Shown here: positions 1 through 9,839 of the stretch, in pieces | Layout: each line of letters begins with the position of its first letter | Numbering within the stretch: position 1 is the first letter of the stretch | NCBI GenBank assembly: GCA_964465145.1 | Contig: CAYXJR010000011.1 | Span: 9,114 to 73,113 of the forward strand | From: JAUVKA01 sp964465145 | Lineage (GTDB): Bacteria > Bacteroidota > Bacteroidia > Bacteroidales > UBA12481 | Length of the DNA stretch: 64,000 nt | Direction: 5' to 3' | The notes under the pieces: model-generated | Seen by the model: the letters and a program-made list of their open reading frames with translations, nothing else | Told to the model about the DNA's origin: nothing | The model's database searches: none | Program-made: the position numbers and the translations under genes

Positions 1-17
1 TCATCGGCCTTCCTCCT
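1..17 (-). other. Possible start of the next minus-strand gene (partial)
   Basis: Reading the minus strand after the nadD stop there is AGGAGG, seven bases, then ATGA running off the window edge (ATG at 4-2). This is a strong Shine-Dalgarno-like site, unusual for Bacteroidota, so another gene may follow nadD in the same operon. Only the start codon and one further base are visible, so no product can be named. An eight-codon frame starting at 27 also lies here and is probably meaningless. Confidence 0.35.
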
Positions 18-19
18 TT

Positions 20-592
20 TTACTCATAGAAATGCATCTCCCTGATATACCCCCAAACTGCTTCAGGCATAAAAAACCTCATGTCTTTTTTTTCCTGAAT
101 AGCCCGCCTTATAAAGGTGGAGGATATTTCCATCATTGGGGCCTCAATACGCTGAAAAGCAGGATTATCCATTAATGAATGCTTGTCGGTTCCTAGTCTT
201 GGATAAACCAGGAAATGATAATTATCGATCAATTGATCAGGGTTTTTCCAATTATGGAAATAGGGTAATTGATCAGAACCAATAATCAGATAAAAGTCTT
301 GCTCGGGATATTGTTCAGCCAGGTAGGTGAGGGTATCAATTGTATATGATGGTTTTGGTAATTTGAATTCGACGTTGGAGGCTTTGAACCTGTGGTCATC
401 ACTGATGGCCCGGTTAACTAATTCATACCTGTGATAATCGGCAAGCAGAGATGATTTTGCCTTAAATGGATTTTGAGGACTGATAATAAACCAAATTTGT
501 TCAATCCCGGTAAATTCGGTCACGTAATTAGCTATGGCCATATGGCCAAAATGGATGGGGTTGAAGGAGCCGAAGAAAAGTCCAGTTTTCAA
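20..592 (-). CDS. nadD: Nicotinate-nucleotide adenylyltransferase NadD
   Basis: Transfers AMP from ATP to nicotinate mononucleotide, making deamido-NAD in cytosolic NAD synthesis. The 190-aa length is normal. The nucleotidyltransferase signature GSFNPIHFGH is at residues 8-17, and the second family motif ISSTFIR is near residue 155. The start is TTG at 592-590: the frame opens directly with the family N-terminus (MKTGLFFGSF), and no upstream ATG gives a better start. This TTG shares TGA with the gmk stop in a TTGA overlap, so translation is probably coupled to gmk. It is the third gene of a yicC-gmk-nadD run. nadA of the same pathway lies far away at 56.8 kb. Identity is secure; the TTG start is inferred from the alignment of the N-terminal motif. 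Confidence 0.96.
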   Translation of the reverse strand: MKTGLFFGSFNPIHFGHMAIANYVTEFTGIEQIWFIISPQNPFKAKSSLLADYHRYELVNRAISDDHRFKASNVEFKLPKPSYTIDTLTYLAEQYPEQDFYLIIGSDQLPYFHNWKNPDQLIDNYHFLVYPRLGTDKHSLMDNPAFQRIEAPMMEISSTFIRRAIQEKKDMRFFMPEAVWGYIREMHFYE

Positions 593-1191
593 GTTTCAGA
601 ATTTGTGTTATTTATCATTAGAAATTCTCGGATGGCTTGCGATGTTTTCTCCAATGCCAGATCCAGATCATCATTTATTATTATCAAGTCAAAATCATCT
701 GCTAAACTAATTTCCTGCCTGGCTTTATCGAGGCGCATTTGAATCTTTTGGATTGAATCAGTTGAACGCTTCTTCAGTCGTTTCTCCAATTCCTTAATGG
801 ACGGAGGTTTAATGAAGATGGCAAGAGCAAAATCACCATATTGCTTTTTTATATTTAAACCACCGACCACATCCACATCAAACAAAACATTGTGACCTGA
901 TTCTGCGATCCTTTTAACCTCCCTTTTAAGCGTCCCGTAATAATGATCCGGATAAACTTCCTCCCATTCCAGGAATTCACCGGCATCAATATAATCCCTG
1001 AACTCAAGCTGACTTATGAAATAGTAATCAATTCCCTCTATTTCCCCTGGCCGTTTTTCACGGCTGCATGCAGAAACTGAAAACTTCAATTTTAAGTCAG
1101 AATTAAGCAGTTGATGTGCAATTGTCGTTTTACCTGATCCCGATGGGGCAGAAATAATTACCAGTTTACCTTTTTGATGAGGACTATTCAT
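589..1191 (-). CDS. gmk: Guanylate kinase
   Basis: Phosphorylates GMP to GDP with ATP in the cytosol. The 200-aa protein has the P-loop SAPSGSGKTT at residues 14-23, then the GMP-binding stretch SREKRPGEIEGIDYYF with the expected Arg and Tyr residues, and the lid region near RLKKRSTDS. ATG start at 1191-1189. It follows yicC by 33 bases and its TGA stop overlaps the TTG start of nadD, so the three genes look like one operon. The pairing of gmk with yicC is common in bacteria. Confidence 0.97.
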   Translation of the reverse strand: MNSPHQKGKLVIISAPSGSGKTTIAHQLLNSDLKLKFSVSACSREKRPGEIEGIDYYFISQLEFRDYIDAGEFLEWEEVYPDHYYGTLKREVKRIAESGHNVLFDVDVVGGLNIKKQYGDFALAIFIKPPSIKELEKRLKKRSTDSIQKIQMRLDKARQEISLADDFDLIIINDDLDLALEKTSQAIREFLMINNTNSET

Positions 1192-1224
1192 GCTGAGTTT
1201 GAGCTGAATAAATTAGCTTAATGC

Positions 1225-2100
1225 TTATAACACATTAAGGAGCTGCTCTTTGACCTTTTCCAGTTCGTCTTTCATCTGGACTACCAGTCGTTGAATTTCT
1301 CCGTTATTGGCCTTTGATCCAAGCGTGTTAATTTCACGGCCAATCTCCTGTGCAATAAAACCCAGTTTTTTACCAACTATCGTTTCATTGTCCATTGTTT
1401 CAATAAAATAAGTGCAGTGGTTTGCCAGCCTTACATTTTCTTCTGTAATGTCCAGTTTTTCAAGATAATAAATCACTTCCTGCTCAAACCTGTTTGTGTC
1501 GATATTATCTTTTCCAATCAAGTTGACCAGATTGCCATCCAAACGGGAGCGGATCTTCTCTAACCTTCCATCCAGATGTTTCTCTATTTCACTGGCAAGG
1601 ATTGTGATATTTTTTATTCGTAATCGAATATCTTCCTCCAGAACCAAGCCTTCCTGATCACGGAATTCCTGGGTAAGAGCAACGGCATCTGCCACAGAAT
1701 TCATTATCAAATCCCATTCAGCCTTGTCGAATTCTTGCCTTTGAACCGAAAGTACTTCCGGGAGCTTCATAGCTACCGGCAGCAAAATATCATTTCCTGG
1801 GACCGCAGTCAATTCACTCATTTCCGCAAATTGATTAAGATAATCAAGCAACACCAGTTGATTTATTGTTGCTTTTCTTTCTGTCCCGGTAAAATCGTAC
1901 CAAAGGCCAAACTCAATCTTGCCTCTGACCAGAGATTTGGCCAGCTCATTTCTGAGCTGAGATTCACCTTCCCGGTATAGGCTGGGCAGTTTGAGATAAA
2001 TATCAGCCTGTTTACTGTTCAGGCTTTTTATTTCAATTGTGACTATCTTATCTGGCAGCTCGCAGGTAGTTTTTCCGAAACCGGTCATTGATTTAAGCAT
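1225..2100 (-). CDS. yicC: YicC family endoribonuclease
   Basis: A 291-aa protein with the family N-terminus MLKSMTGFG and the conserved C-terminal half (GKKLGFIAQEIGREINTLGSK, residues about 243-263), which matches the YicC/DUF1732 family. E. coli YicC is reported as an endoribonuclease affecting small-RNA stability; the activity here is by homology only. It is the first gene of the yicC-gmk-nadD run. A perfect Bacteroidota -7 box (TAACTTTG) lies 23 bases upstream of its ATG. It diverges from the alpha-2-macroglobulin gene across a 117-base gap. Confidence 0.93.
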   Translation of the reverse strand: MLKSMTGFGKTTCELPDKIVTIEIKSLNSKQADIYLKLPSLYREGESQLRNELAKSLVRGKIEFGLWYDFTGTERKATINQLVLLDYLNQFAEMSELTAVPGNDILLPVAMKLPEVLSVQRQEFDKAEWDLIMNSVADAVALTQEFRDQEGLVLEEDIRLRIKNITILASEIEKHLDGRLEKIRSRLDGNLVNLIGKDNIDTNRFEQEVIYYLEKLDITEENVRLANHCTYFIETMDNETIVGKKLGFIAQEIGREINTLGSKANNGEIQRLVVQMKDELEKVKEQLLNVL

Positions 2101-2122
2101 AATTGGCTTTTTTAGATTATTA

Positions 2123-2130
2123 CAAAGTTA
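2123..2130 (-). promoter_or_regulatory. -7 promoter box for yicC-gmk-nadD
   Basis: On the minus strand the octamer TAACTTTG matches the Bacteroidota -7 consensus TAnnTTTG exactly, 23 bases before the yicC ATG. I see no clear -33 TTTG at the usual 19-21 base distance, so this rests on the -7 box alone. Confidence 0.4.
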
Positions 2131-2217
2131 AAATATTGCATGAATACACTGAATTTGTTCATTTTTATTTTTTTGGCACTTGAATTGATATATTTATACC
2201 AATTAATTCCATAAGCA

Positions 2218-5200
2218 ATGCGCCATTCATTTCTTTTGATTCCATTATTGTTAGTGAGCCTGGGATTCTGGTTTGGTGGTATTTATCACCGGCAATTAGA
2301 AACTGATTATCCTTCTGAATGGAGGAAAATTGACTCACTGGAGGAGAGGGGCTTGTATCGCCAGGCCATGGGAAAAGTAGTGGAAATTTATGGCAATGCA
2401 AAAAAGGAACATATCACAGGTGAAGAATTAAAGGCATTAATCTTTAAGCTACGTTACATCCAAGTGTTAAGTGAGGATGGATATACAGAGATTATTGAGG
2501 AATTGGAAAATGAAAGGAATGATGATCGTGTTGTTTTCAGAGCATTGAAAACAAGTATGTTGGCGGAGGTTTATTCACTCTATTATCAGCGTAACCGATG
2601 GTCAATATTTAAAAACGCCACATATGATTCACCAGACCTTGCTCATCCGGAAACATGGTCTTCTGCTCAGTTTGGAGAATACATTGATGGTTTGTTCCAG
2701 GAATCTTTAATACAGCCTCAGGTTCTTGGTGCTGTTAAACTTGGCGAGTACCAAAATATACTCAAGGATAGCCTCCTCCAAGGAAATGAGCTTACAATGC
2801 TGGATCTTTTGTCTAAAAGAGCCCTGGCCTTCTATGAATTAGATGAGCTGGATTACTCCACTGATCCTCTTCCTGACTTTCTATTAGATACTATGCTTTT
2901 TTCACCCCATCATGACTTCCTCGACTGGCTGGATGAAAATAAAGATGGAAGTTCCTTCTTTTCCCGATCTCTGGAAATACTAGGCGGTTTAATCTTTCAA
3001 CACCTTGAAGATTCAGGTGAATCAGAACTCCTGGCAAGCGATCTCCGTAGGTTATCCTACGCTTATGAAATTTACTTTCCTCAAGATGGGGATAAATTAT
3101 ATTTAGATGCATTAGATACTTTAGAAAGCCTTTCAAATATTGACAGTCTAAAGACAGATATATATTATAATAAAGCACAGTTTTATTATTCTCGAACCGA
3201 TAATTACGAGATACACAGTCTGGATGCGGCAAAATATCATGATAATAAAAGGCTGGCAGTTTTGTGGGCACGAAAGTCAATAGATATGTGTCCGGAATCC
3301 AGGGCTGCAATAGAATCACAAAACCTTATAAATAGGATTATTGCGCCGGTTTTAAAGGTGGGAACTGAGATGGTTGCTATTCCTAATCGATATATTCCCC
3401 TTTCCCTTGAATATGCTAACCTGAGTGAAATATGGTATTGGATCACCCCTGTGAGCCCCGATAAAACTATTAATGTTGGATACATATCAGGAAGAGGAAA
3501 AGCTAATGTTTTTATTGAGGGGAATAGTCCAACTGCTTCTGGTAAATATAATGTATCGGATATAAAGGATTATAATCTGCATCGGGTCACAGTTGATTTG
3601 CCTCCTCTCCTGGAAGGGAATTACCAGCTTATCTTATCCAATTCCTCCAACCCTGATAATGAGAATGACTTTATATCTTTAGGCTATCTACGGGTCTCAA
3701 GCCTTTCATGGATTACTCAAATGCAGGATGATGGAAAGCTTTTAATCAATATTGTTGACAGGGGCTCGGGCAACCCTGTCGCTGGTATTAGAGTCCAACA
3801 ATATTTTCGCCATTATGATAATAGAAGCAGAGAGGAGGAACTACAGGCTGGAAGTGAATTTATTAGTGACAAAACAGGGCAGTTAATGATCAGCCTAAAG
3901 GAATCTTCCACCAATTCATACGGTTCCGAGTCTTTTCATCTTCTTTTAGGATCACCTGAATATGGAGTGTTCACTCCGGAAAGATTCCATCTCTATCCAA
4001 ACCGGGGAAAAAATGATCCGCGTCCATCACAGAGAATTTTCACCGACAGGGGAATTTACAGACCAGGGCAGAGCGTCCTGTTTACGGGTTTGCTGGTAAT
4101 CGGGGATAAAAATGGATTGGAAGTGGATGAAAATCGTGCCCTGGAGGTGTATTTTCAGGACTCAAAGTTTAAGACCCTCGATTCGCTTCAGCTTAGAACC
4201 GATGATTTTGGATATTTTACCGGATCATTCACTATTCCCGTCGATGTTCTTAGCGGCAGATTTCAAATTATGACTTCCTGGGGTCTGCAAGGTATACAGG
4301 TTGAGCAATATAAGCGCCCTGGCTTTAAGATTAATATTGATCCTGATGAAAGGGTTTATACTCCGGGCGACTCTATTTACATTGAAGGCCAGGCTGAGGC
4401 ATTTGCAGGGATTGCACTCAAGGGGGCATCGGTAGATATTGAGGCCTATATGGAGCTTCAGGGGAATTATTCCTTTAAACACCGATTTGCCGGCCGCAAA
4501 ATCAGAGTTGGTTTGACCAGTTCAAAACTGGATGATCAGGGTAGATTTAGCTGGGCGGTAAAAAGCATTAGTTTTTTTGGTAGTACATTTTCAAGAGCAA
4601 ACTATGAATTCCGGGTCAAGGTAAAGGATAAAAACGGTGAAACACGGGAGCTCTCTCATAATGTTTTTCTAAGCAAATCGCCTTTATTCGCAAGCTTAAC
4701 CGGGCCAACAAATATTGACCGCAAGCACAGTGGAACCTGGGGTATTATTGCAAGATCTCCGGGTGGGAGATTGGTGAAAGCTCCTCTACTTGTTCGGATA
4801 GGACCCTTAAATAAACCCGATATAAGGCAATTACCAAATCCAGTTCCGAATCCGGATACCTGGATTATTAAGGAAAAAGTATGGGAGAAGAGATTCCCAA
4901 GAATTCCCTATCATCCAAGCAATGAGCAAGATAGTGTGTCAAAAGTTTTTTTCTCTAAGATTTATGAAGTTGATGTAGACGGCTTAAGCTTTAGCCCTGA
5001 AATATCGGATTGGGGTCCTGGCAGATATAGAATAATGGTAAGCAGGCCTGATAGCCCGGAGCAAATTATCGGTCAGTTTGAATTTGATCTGTTTGATTCG
5101 AGGAGAAAGGTTTTCCCTGTGAGAGATCCAATTTGGCTGGCCACAAATGAAAGTGAATATGAGCCCGGGCAGACAATGGAATATTATTTGGGGGCAAGAT

Positions 5201-8200
5201 ATCCAGGATTGTACCTGCTTGAAATATCAGGAAAGGATACCATCTACCTGAAAGAGTGGATTTCATTGGATAATCGTCAAATCAAACGGCGATTGCCCAT
5301 CTCAGATAAGATGCTTGGAAACATAAATATCCTGCTAAATGGTGTTTATGAAAACAACCACTTTTCCAAAAGTCAACTTGTAAGGATTCCCTGGAAAAAT
5401 AAGGATTTAAAGGTTTTTGGTCTCGACAGCTTAGGTAGCTTAGAACCCGGAGAATCTGCAGATATTGCCGTGAGGGTGGTTGATAATCTTGGAAAGCCCG
5501 TGTCAATTCAAGGAGTTTTAACGATATATGATTCTTCCCTTGATGAGATTTCCCCACATCAATGGTCTGTTTTTATGTGGCCTACAAATAGATCAAGAAT
5601 ACCTTGGAGGTCGGGGGGATTTGGGTTGAGCTGGTCAAGAATACGACAATCTCCATCTATCCCATTTCAGCAAGTAACTTCGCAACCTGAGTTGGGTCTC
5701 AACTGGTTTGGACTGGAATATTATGGCATTCGTAATTATGATAACCTTGAGATGGCCGTGCAGCCAGAGTCTCAGCGAATGAAGGCTGGTAATGCGAATG
5801 AGGAGGCTGGCGAATCAGATGTGGTATTTTATATGAAAGAAGACCTTTCCGAAATAGTTCCCCGGCCTCAAACCGTCAGATTTAAGGAGTTATCCAAACA
5901 GGTACCCCCCCCATATTTCAGGGAGGATTTCAGGGAAACTGCACACTTTATATCAACTTTCAAAACTGATGAAAATGGGGAGGGAATTGTGCATTTTACA
6001 GTACCTGAGGCAATTACCGAGTGGAAGGTTAAAGTTTATGGCCATGATAGAGAAATGGCACAGGCTTTAGCTCAATCAGAGTTTCAATCGCAAAAAAACC
6101 TGATGCTCTTACCTAACTTCCCGCGTTTTGTAAGGGTAGGAGACATTATTGAGTTGTCGGTTAAGGTAGCTTATCAGGGTACCCATAGCACTCCCGTTAT
6201 TGCTAGTTTCCAAATTGAAAACCCTGAAGATACGGGACATTTATTAACGGATCAGACCCAGGAATTCCAGCTTTTACCCAATGATCAAAAAACTTTAACC
6301 TGGAATTTTGAAGTGCCTGAGGGCCAACATTATTTACGTGTTAGGTTAAGCTGTTCTGACGGTAGTCTGTCTGATGGGATTTTAGCCGATATACCGGTAT
6401 TAAACAGGGAGTTGAATTTCTGGGAAACCAAAAATTTTATGCTTAGGGAGCCTGCAGAGATTCTCATTTCATCGGGGCCGGCAGCTGAAAAAGCAATCCT
6501 CGAATTGAACACTCAACCAATATGGCTGGCTGTTCAATCGTTACCAGTTTTTACTGAAGAGGGATTACCATGTTCAGAACTATGGTTTACCCGATATTAT
6601 ACCAGCCGGTTGATCCAAAAGGTTTCTCTTGAGAATCCTACGGTTAAGGACAGATTATTGGCCATGGCACGGGAGATGGAGAGTGACCCCCGATTAAATA
6701 ATTTTTTAAAGAATGCAGAAGTGAGACGGTTTGTCCTGGAAACTGGCATATGGGAGGGAGCCGACGAGGAGGAGGCTATCCATCTCCAGGCCCTGGCTGA
6801 ATCCTTTGATCCGGAATCCAATGCAAGAGAGATTGAAAAAACTTTGAAGCAGCTGGTCAAATTGCAATTGCCTGATGGTTCCTGGCCCTGGTTCCAGGGC
6901 ATGCGCCCCGATTTCAGGATGACCCTTCATATTCTGGGTGGGTTGGGAGAGCTGGCAGAGATGGATAATATTGATCACATATATAATCCTAGTGCTGATC
7001 AATTGATTAATAAAGCCTTAGGTGCGGTTGACCGCATCGTGTATGAGCGGTATAACCGGCAAAAGCTGTCTCAACCAGAGCAAGATCCTGCTTTATATGA
7101 TGACATCATCTATTACCTCTATGTACGTAGTTTTTTCCAGGGGATAAATGTGCCGGATCAATACCTTGAAGCATATTCATATTACTTTGAAAAGGCCGGC
7201 AAAGAATGGCTCAGGTGTTCAATCTCACAACAGGTATTTATAGCATTAGCCTATCAAAGGGCTGGCAAAGCTGGTATCCCTGATCTTGTAATGAATTCAC
7301 TCTTGGAAAGAAAGCTGGATTCAGATGGAGGGGGAATATTCTGGAAGACGGAGCCGCAATTCAGGGGATGGTATGGCAGGGATATCTGGCAGCAAAGCCG
7401 GGTGATAGAATTTTTCAACTCCATGCCTCAGGGAAGAACCTACATTGATGCTATGAGGACCTGGCTGATTCAGCAAAAGCGCAGCCGTGACTGGGGCGAT
7501 AGGATATCCACAGCCCTTGCTGTTAAATCGCTTATTCTTTATGGATCAAACTGGTATACTTCACATCCTTCAATAAAAATTCAGTCGAAAACCGAGAGCT
7601 TCAGTCCTTTAAGAATAGATCTGGGAACTGATGTTAGCGGTCATTACCGGTATACATGGAATGAAGCTGAACTGGACGGTAAGGGATTGGAATTGCTGAT
7701 CAGCAAATCAGACAGGCAACCGGTCTGGGGTTCTCTTTACATCAATAAAACCATGGATATTGATACCCTGGAGGCTGCTGGATCTGACCTTCGTGTTCGA
7801 AGGATAATACTGATAGAGACTGATCATGACGGTCAGATGCGGTGGGCCCCCATAAGTGAAAGAGATATAAAGGCCGGGCAAAGAATTAGGATCAGGCTTG
7901 AGGTTGAAGCAAGCCAGGCTGTCGATTATGTCCAGCTCAGGGATTACCCTCCGGCAGCTTTCGAACCAGACAAGTCTTTATCGGGCTATCGTTGGGGGAA
8001 TGGTGCAGCCTGGTACCAGGCTACTGGAGATCAGTTCACGGATTTTTATATTCCCCACCTTCCTAAAGGATTCTCGTTTTTCGAATATATGCTGTATGCA
8101 GAACAGACGGGAGGATTTAGTAGTGGATATGCCGAAATACAGTCGCAGTATGCCACAGAATTTATGGGCAGGTCAGAAGGCAGCCGGATAAGGGTTATAA

Positions 8201-8208
8201 AAGATTAA
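2218..8208 (+). CDS. Alpha-2-macroglobulin family protein, thioester-deficient
   Basis: A 1996-aa envelope protein with an N-terminal hydrophobic segment (residues 3-22) that acts as signal or anchor. Residues about 30-400 are helical. MG-type domains follow; the MG2 signature FTDRGIYRPGQSV is at 608-620. The A2M domain starts near 1242 (TFKTDENGEG, then VPEAITEWKVKVYG) and the complement-like helical domain spans about 1440-1750. The C-terminal MG10 part contains YVQLRDYPPAAFEP. Family members trap or block proteases in the periplasm. At the thioester position the expected C-x-E-Q reads C-S-E-L (Cys1452, Leu1455), so a Cys-Gln thioester cannot form. No pbpC-type partner is adjacent. Its TAA stop shares TTAA with the stop of the convergent tryptophanase gene. 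Family call is secure; the biological target is unknown. Confidence 0.93.
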   Translation: MRHSFLLIPLLLVSLGFWFGGIYHRQLETDYPSEWRKIDSLEERGLYRQAMGKVVEIYGNAKKEHITGEELKALIFKLRYIQVLSEDGYTEIIEELENERNDDRVVFRALKTSMLAEVYSLYYQRNRWSIFKNATYDSPDLAHPETWSSAQFGEYIDGLFQESLIQPQVLGAVKLGEYQNILKDSLLQGNELTMLDLLSKRALAFYELDELDYSTDPLPDFLLDTMLFSPHHDFLDWLDENKDGSSFFSRSLEILGGLIFQHLEDSGESELLASDLRRLSYAYEIYFPQDGDKLYLDALDTLESLSNIDSLKTDIYYNKAQFYYSRTDNYEIHSLDAAKYHDNKRLAVLWARKSIDMCPESRAAIESQNLINRIIAPVLKVGTEMVAIPNRYIPLSLEYANLSEIWYWITPVSPDKTINVGYISGRGKANVFIEGNSPTASGKYNVSDIKDYNLHRVTVDLPPLLEGNYQLILSNSSNPDNENDFISLGYLRVSSLSWITQMQDDGKLLINIVDRGSGNPVAGIRVQQYFRHYDNRSREEELQAGSEFISDKTGQLMISLKESSTNSYGSESFHLLLGSPEYGVFTPERFHLYPNRGKNDPRPSQRIFTDRGIYRPGQSVLFTGLLVIGDKNGLEVDENRALEVYFQDSKFKTLDSLQLRTDDFGYFTGSFTIPVDVLSGRFQIMTSWGLQGIQVEQYKRPGFKINIDPDERVYTPGDSIYIEGQAEAFAGIALKGASVDIEAYMELQGNYSFKHRFAGRKIRVGLTSSKLDDQGRFSWAVKSISFFGSTFSRANYEFRVKVKDKNGETRELSHNVFLSKSPLFASLTGPTNIDRKHSGTWGIIARSPGGRLVKAPLLVRIGPLNKPDIRQLPNPVPNPDTWIIKEKVWEKRFPRIPYHPSNEQDSVSKVFFSKIYEVDVDGLSFSPEISDWGPGRYRIMVSRPDSPEQIIGQFEFDLFDSRRKVFPVRDPIWLATNESEYEPGQTMEYYLGARYPGLYLLEISGKDTIYLKEWISLDNRQIKRRLPISDKMLGNINILLNGVYENNHFSKSQLVRIPWKNKDLKVFGLDSLGSLEPGESADIAVRVVDNLGKPVSIQGVLTIYDSSLDEISPHQWSVFMWPTNRSRIPWRSGGFGLSWSRIRQSPSIPFQQVTSQPELGLNWFGLEYYGIRNYDNLEMAVQPESQRMKAGNANEEAGESDVVFYMKEDLSEIVPRPQTVRFKELSKQVPPPYFREDFRETAHFISTFKTDENGEGIVHFTVPEAITEWKVKVYGHDREMAQALAQSEFQSQKNLMLLPNFPRFVRVGDIIELSVKVAYQGTHSTPVIASFQIENPEDTGHLLTDQTQEFQLLPNDQKTLTWNFEVPEGQHYLRVRLSCSDGSLSDGILADIPVLNRELNFWETKNFMLREPAEILISSGPAAEKAILELNTQPIWLAVQSLPVFTEEGLPCSELWFTRYYTSRLIQKVSLENPTVKDRLLAMAREMESDPRLNNFLKNAEVRRFVLETGIWEGADEEEAIHLQALAESFDPESNAREIEKTLKQLVKLQLPDGSWPWFQGMRPDFRMTLHILGGLGELAEMDNIDHIYNPSADQLINKALGAVDRIVYERYNRQKLSQPEQDPALYDDIIYYLYVRSFFQGINVPDQYLEAYSYYFEKAGKEWLRCSISQQVFIALAYQRAGKAGIPDLVMNSLLERKLDSDGGGIFWKTEPQFRGWYGRDIWQQSRVIEFFNSMPQGRTYIDAMRTWLIQQKRSRDWGDRISTALAVKSLILYGSNWYTSHPSIKIQSKTESFSPLRIDLGTDVSGHYRYTWNEAELDGKGLELLISKSDRQPVWGSLYINKTMDIDTLEAAGSDLRVRRIILIETDHDGQMRWAPISERDIKAGQRIRIRLEVEASQAVDYVQLRDYPPAAFEPDKSLSGYRWGNGAAWYQATGDQFTDFYIPHLPKGFSFFEYMLYAEQTGGFSSGYAEIQSQYATEFMGRSEGSRIRVIKD

Positions 8209-9578
8209 CCGGCAGGTTCCAATTCCATGGTAAAATGCCTGAGAATGGGCGGTTCACGGGTGATCATGTATCCTCTGGTAATAGTATTACGCCGAGCCCA
8301 CACCCTGCTTACCGCTTCAATTGTATAGTCCATGTGATTGTTTGTATAGACCCTCCTGGGAATTGCCAAACGGACCATTTCAAGGATCGGAAACCGATTT
8401 TCACGGCTCAGGGGATCACGATCTGCCATTAGGGTTCCTATTTCAACACTCCTGATACCTGATTCAAGGTACAACTCAATAGCCAGGGCCTGTGCCGGAA
8501 ATTCCTCTCGCGGTACCAGCGGTAAAAACTCGAGTGCGTTGAGAAAGACCGCGTGCCCTCCAACCGGTTCCTGTATAGGAATGCCCAGTTTTAATAAATG
8601 CTCCCCCAGATAGGCCACTTGTTTGATCCTCGACTCCAAATAGGGGAATTCTGTGACCTCTAATAAGCCCTGGGCGAGGGCGGCCATATCCCGACCTGCC
8701 ATGCCGCCATAGGATATATATCCTTCAAACATAATGTTAAAAGTGGTGGCTGAACGATAAACATCTTCACTCCTGCAGGCAATTAATCCGCCTATATTCA
8801 CCAGACCATCCTTCTTGGCTGAAAACGTCATCATATCTGCCATGGCAAACATTTCAGAAATTATCTCTCTGATCTCCTTATTCCAGTATCCAGCCTCCCT
8901 GTTTTTAATATAATATGCATTTTCTGCAAACCTGGCAGAGTCGATTAGTATAGGGATCTGATATTTATCGGCCATGATGCGGACAGCGCGGAGGTTATCC
9001 ATCGAAACAGGTTGACCACCAGCAGTATTGCAGGTAATTGTGAATATTATGAATGGGATTTTTTCTCTTGGATTTGTAATTAGAACTCTTTCGAGTTTCT
9101 TAAGATCAATATTGCCTTTAAAGGGATGCTGATGATGTGTCTCGAAAGCCTCATCAATAGTACAATCAACAGCCTTGGCCTTGCGGAATTCGATATGCCC
9201 TTTGGTGGTATCGAAGTGTGAATTGCCAGGCACAATGTCGCCTTCATGAACAAGAGCTGAGAAAAGAACATTTTCAGCTGCTCGTCCCTGGTGTGTTGGC
9301 AAAAAATATGGGAACCCAAACAATTCTTTCACTGCCTCTCCCAAAAGGGTATGGGAACGAGATCCGGCATAGGATTCATCGGCAGACATTATTGAAGACC
9401 ATTGCTTATCGCTCATAGCTCCGGTTCCGGAATCTGTTAAAAGATCAATGAATACCTGATCGCTTTTCAGATTGAATAAATTATAGTGGGCATCTTTTAT
9501 CCACTTTTGACGTTCACCAGCTGTGCTCTGGTAAATGGATTCAACGGTTTTTATTTTGTATGGTTCTGGGGTAGACAT
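8205..9578 (-). CDS. tnaA: Tryptophanase (tryptophan indole-lyase)
   Basis: PLP enzyme splitting tryptophan into indole, pyruvate and ammonia. The likely start is ATG at 9578-9576 (MSTPEPYKIKTVES), giving 457 aa. An upstream extension in the same frame to 9680 reads through low-complexity heptamer repeats and is rejected. The lysine motif SAKKD and the stretch DSARFAENAY are present. Two positions separate the enzyme from tyrosine phenol-lyase: SVEIG (Ile where the phenol-lyase has Arg) and ILRHFT (His where it has Phe). Both favour tryptophan. No tnaB permease or TnaC-like leader with conserved Trp is visible nearby. The residue comparison is from memory of the E. coli and Citrobacter enzymes. 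Confidence 0.9.
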   Translation of the reverse strand: MSTPEPYKIKTVESIYQSTAGERQKWIKDAHYNLFNLKSDQVFIDLLTDSGTGAMSDKQWSSIMSADESYAGSRSHTLLGEAVKELFGFPYFLPTHQGRAAENVLFSALVHEGDIVPGNSHFDTTKGHIEFRKAKAVDCTIDEAFETHHQHPFKGNIDLKKLERVLITNPREKIPFIIFTITCNTAGGQPVSMDNLRAVRIMADKYQIPILIDSARFAENAYYIKNREAGYWNKEIREIISEMFAMADMMTFSAKKDGLVNIGGLIACRSEDVYRSATTFNIMFEGYISYGGMAGRDMAALAQGLLEVTEFPYLESRIKQVAYLGEHLLKLGIPIQEPVGGHAVFLNALEFLPLVPREEFPAQALAIELYLESGIRSVEIGTLMADRDPLSRENRFPILEMVRLAIPRRVYTNNHMDYTIEAVSRVWARRNTITRGYMITREPPILRHFTMELEPAG

Positions 9579-9630
9579 AGCATTATGACTTGTAAAATAA
9601 TGATAAAGGGTAATTGGATAATCAGGAGAG

Positions 9631-9710
9631 GTGAGTAGTGAGTAGTGAGCTGTGAGTGGTAAGTGGTTATTGATTGTCACTTGTCACCCGTCACTTGTCA
9701 CCCGTCACTA
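9631..9710. repeat. Two heptamer repeat arrays upstream of tnaA
   Basis: Positions 9631-9665 are five seven-base units beginning GTGAGTA, GTGAGTA, GTGAGCT, GTGAGTG and GTAAGTG. After ten bases, 9676-9710 are five more units: GTCACTT, GTCACCC, GTCACTT, GTCACCC and GTCACTA. Both arrays sit in the 314-base gap between the divergent tnaA and DUF3078 genes. Each unit starts with G, and the copies drift. The rest of the gap holds the promoter of the downstream gene and AT-rich sequence. No gene is supported here. Confidence 0.85.
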
Positions 9711-9839
9711 TCTAGTCGTCCCGGGATTTAATATTGCGGAACACCTGGAGGGCAATTGCGTTTTTTAATGTTTTGGTATACATTACATACAAAGTTTGCA
9801 AAAAAAAATGAATAAAAAATAAAACAAGACGTTCTTAAA

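Noticed and set aside
8205..9578. Tyrosine phenol-lyase instead of tryptophanase
   Set aside because: The residues at two specificity positions (Ile and His) match tryptophanase.
9579..9680. N-terminal extension of tryptophanase to 9680
   Set aside because: The extra residues come from heptamer repeats and have no family match; the usual N-terminus starts at ATG 9578.
9631..9710. CRISPR-like array
   Set aside because: Units are seven bases with no spacers; a simple tandem repeat.
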